DNA from: Clostridia bacterium
GTDB taxonomy: Bacteria > Bacillota > Clostridia > Christensenellales > Aristaeellaceae
Assembly (NCBI GenBank): GCA_017469605.1
Contig: JAFUGB010000441.1
Coordinates: 1-6,298 of the forward strand
Direction of reading: 5' to 3'
DNA: 6,298 bases
The notes under the pieces are model-generated. The model did not search any database. It was not told the origin of the DNA and saw only the letters and a list, made by a program, of their open reading frames with translations. The position numbers and the translations under genes are program-made. Positions 5,274 through 6,298 of the stretch are shown piece after piece. Position 1 is the first letter of the stretch; every line of letters starts with the position of its first letter.

Positions 5274-5447
5274 CTCGGCGTTGGCGTCAGGCAGCATCAG
5301 CCGCAGCAGCCCTCCGCTGTCCCAGGCAAATTCTATCCATTGATCCTGGTAATCGGACAGCATGCTGCCCGAAGGAACGGTAAATACCAGCGTCGCTGCC
5401 ATCAGCGCCGCAAGGACCCACAGGAGGATACGGGTTGTTTTTCTCAT
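5271..5447 (-). CDS. N-terminal fragment of the NAGPA-family gene: signal peptide and linker, ends at premature TAA
   Basis: Fifty-eight codons from ATG 5447: a positively charged start (MRKTTR), a hydrophobic core (ILLWVLAALMAATLVF) and a short acidic segment ending PDANAE before TAA. There is no recognisable domain, and the frame is identical to the downstream NAGPA coding region. An earlier ATG at 5474 in the same frame overlaps the preceding stop as TAATG but has no ribosome site, whereas GGAG at 5459-5462 favours 5447. A stand-alone secreted micro-protein is conceivable but less likely than a broken gene. Confidence 0.45.
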   Translation of the reverse strand: MRKTTRILLWVLAALMAATLVFTVPSGSMLSDYQDQWIEFAWDSGGLLRLMLPDANAE

Positions 5448-5472
5448 TGCTTTGTGTTCTCCGTTTATCATC

Positions 5473-5481
5473 ATTATATCA
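5473..5481 (-). promoter_or_regulatory. possible internal extended -10 promoter before the NAGPA-family gene
   Basis: On the minus strand TGATATAAT (5481-5473) is a perfect extended -10 at the very end of the M1 peptidase gene. The predicted start near 5466 gives a leader of about 19 nt holding GGAG before ATG 5447. No good -35 is seen at 16-18 bp, so this would rely on the extended -10 alone. It could let the envelope genes be expressed apart from the peptidase. Confidence 0.3.
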
Positions 5482-6298
5482 GGGTATCCAGGTAATCGAT
5501 CAGCAGCGGCGTCAGGTCTTCGCCGGTAACGCTGTTCAAAAGCCCGGCAAAATCCCCACGGGATGCCAATGCAAAGGCGTATTTGTCACAGTATGCCCTC
5601 AAAACCGCATCCAGCTTGCCGGTCAGCTCCTCGGCGGCCAGCAGAAAAGCGCAGCCCCGGCCGTATACCACCGCGCTGTACACATCCGGCGAACCAAACC
5701 CGGTAATGGGCGTGGCGGGCGTCACGCGCTGGGGGATCCGCTCGCGCATGGGCGCCTCCGCCCGGGTGATGCAAAGGTTTTTGTAAGCGTTCCAGCCATA
5801 CTGCTCCCGCACGTAGCGCAGCATGGCGTATTCGCTGATGGCTTCATCCTGCCAGGGTTCGTTGATCTGGTCGCTGCCCACCAGGGCGTAAAACCATTGA
5901 TGGGCGGTTTCGTGGGCGATGGTCAATTCCAGGGAATCGGCCCGATCCTTTTCAAAGGCAGGAAGCCCGATGAACGCCAGCCCGGGATACTCCATACCGC
6001 CAAACGGAAAATCCACCGCGCACACCGTGTAGGTATCCCAGGCGTATTCGCCGTACAGCCTGCGGTATGCGTCCAATGCCTTGGCGGCAGCTTTTGCCGC
6101 GTCCCTGGCGCTCTCCTGGGCAGGCCCATAAGCCGTGACCAGGATACCGTTTGTTTTCTGCTGCGCCTTTTGCCAGTTTTCCGACAGCGCGAAAGCGAAA
6201 TCCCGGGCGGCAAAGGCCTGCATGCGGAAGCACTGGCTCCCGTCTTGGCGCTTTTCAACGGTCTGGCTGCCGGTGGAGGCGCAGGCGAAGCCCTGGGG
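5474..6298 (-). CDS. M1-family zinc metallopeptidase (C-terminal part, runs off right edge)
   Basis: The frame is open for 275 codons from the window edge to TAA 5476-5474, so the Met at 6223 is probably internal: the codons above it read on into coding-like sequence ending SQCFRMQAFAARDFAFAL. The gluzincin zinc site is complete. HETAH (codons from 5914) supplies two His ligands and the catalytic Glu, and after exactly 18 residues comes the Glu of NEPWQDEAISEY, the third ligand. GGMEYPGLAFIG, before the zinc site, stands where M1 enzymes have GAMEN, and VVYGRGCAFLLA after it fits the segment with the transition-state tyrosine. M1 enzymes are mostly aminopeptidases; this short, divergent type in Firmicutes is usually uncharacterised and may be secreted or membrane-bound, but its N-terminus is not visible. 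The stop is followed in frame by TGA, TGA and TAA, then the NAGPA-family gene 26 nt later. First visible gene of the minus-strand operon. Confidence 0.88.
   Translation of the reverse strand, partial: PQGFACASTGSQTVEKRQDGSQCFRMQAFAARDFAFALSENWQKAQQKTNGILVTAYGPAQESARDAAKAAAKALDAYRRLYGEYAWDTYTVCAVDFPFGGMEYPGLAFIGLPAFEKDRADSLELTIAHETAHQWFYALVGSDQINEPWQDEAISEYAMLRYVREQYGWNAYKNLCITRAEAPMRERIPQRVTPATPITGFGSPDVYSAVVYGRGCAFLLAAEELTGKLDAVLRAYCDKYAFALASRGDFAGLLNSVTGEDLTPLLIDYLDTLI

Larger units (their letters stand above)
4455..5447 (-). pseudogene. phosphodiester glycosidase (NAGPA) family gene interrupted by an in-frame TAA
   Basis: From ATG 5447 to TGA 4455 there is one reading frame of 331 codons broken only by TAA at codon 59 (5273-5271). 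Codons 1-58 give a signal peptide (MRKTTRILLW with a hydrophobic core to about 24) and a linker. The 40 codons after the stop (starting AAKLPIDFTPGLTPNP, then YADDSITVQLE) read as the normal N-terminal part of this family. The rest carries AVIAISGDYY, PRMAIGQ and GCLEAFNLDGGNTATM, the NAGPA/DUF2233 signatures. Family members act outside the membrane on glycosidic phosphodiesters; the human founder uncovers mannose-6-phosphate, and bacterial ones are often labelled exopolysaccharide or wall-polymer proteins. Together the frame, codon character and length of about 330 residues fit a single secreted protein. GGAG at 5459-5462 lies 11 nt before ATG 5447. A nonsense mutation, a sequence error, or readthrough could explain the break. 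It follows the M1 peptidase and precedes the Lgt-like gene by 3 nt. Confidence 0.75.

Noticed and set aside
4644..5495. Plus-strand open frame (283 codons) opposite the NAGPA-family gene, spanning the TAA
   Set aside because: Considered because it is unbroken where the minus gene is interrupted. Its translation is Gly/His/Ala-rich with no known motif, and it runs antisense to recognised NAGPA signatures.
5474..6223. Met at 6223 as the true start of the peptidase
   Set aside because: The frame stays open to the window edge with family-like sequence above it (RMQAFAARDFAF), and no ribosome site precedes 6223, so the gene is treated as partial.

Overview
The window looks like chromosomal DNA of a Gram-positive-type bacterium of the Clostridia (Firmicutes), possibly one of the GC-richer gut lineages such as Christensenellales or Oscillospiraceae. 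This is inferred from gene content: a VanW-domain protein with SH3-like repeats, a UPF0291/DUF896 protein, a phosphodiester glycosidase family protein, a YkuD L,D-transpeptidase, a clostridial-style Dus protein, plus strong AGGAGG-type ribosome sites. No mobile element, phage gene, tRNA, rRNA or CRISPR array was seen. Coding density is very high, and no stretch over 300 bases lacks a gene.

Left edge (1-242): the first 42 codons of a tRNA-dihydrouridine synthase run leftward. A compact divergent promoter region lies between it and the first rightward gene. The two promoters have perfect extended -10 boxes, 17-bp spacers, and -35 hexamers that occupy the same bases on opposite strands.

Plus-strand pair (243-1822): a radical SAM enzyme of unknown substrate is followed, with a GTGA stop/start overlap, by a small L,D-transpeptidase that lacks an export signal.

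Minus-strand operon (right edge to 1812), in order of transcription: a partial M1-type zinc metallopeptidase; a phosphodiester glycosidase (NAGPA) family gene split by an in-frame TAA; a divergent Lgt-like membrane protein; a UPF0291/DUF896 protein with a TTG start; a NUDIX hydrolase; and a secreted SH3/VanW protein. Most junctions are 4-nt overlaps or gaps of 3 nt or less, so the genes are probably co-transcribed and translationally coupled. The operon appears to end at a 12-bp hairpin plus short U-tract that lies inside the convergent L,D-transpeptidase gene, where the two coding regions overlap tail to tail by 11 nt.

The theme is the cell envelope: peptidoglycan cross-linking (L,D-transpeptidase), wall-associated VanW/SH3, glycan or wall-polymer phosphodiester processing (NAGPA family), a membrane protein of the lipoprotein-modification fold, and a peptidase. 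No known defence or mobile system is present. The observations most worth following are the in-frame stop with preserved downstream reading frame, the Lgt homologue missing a key histidine, the terminator embedded in the opposing gene, and the shared -35 divergent promoter.
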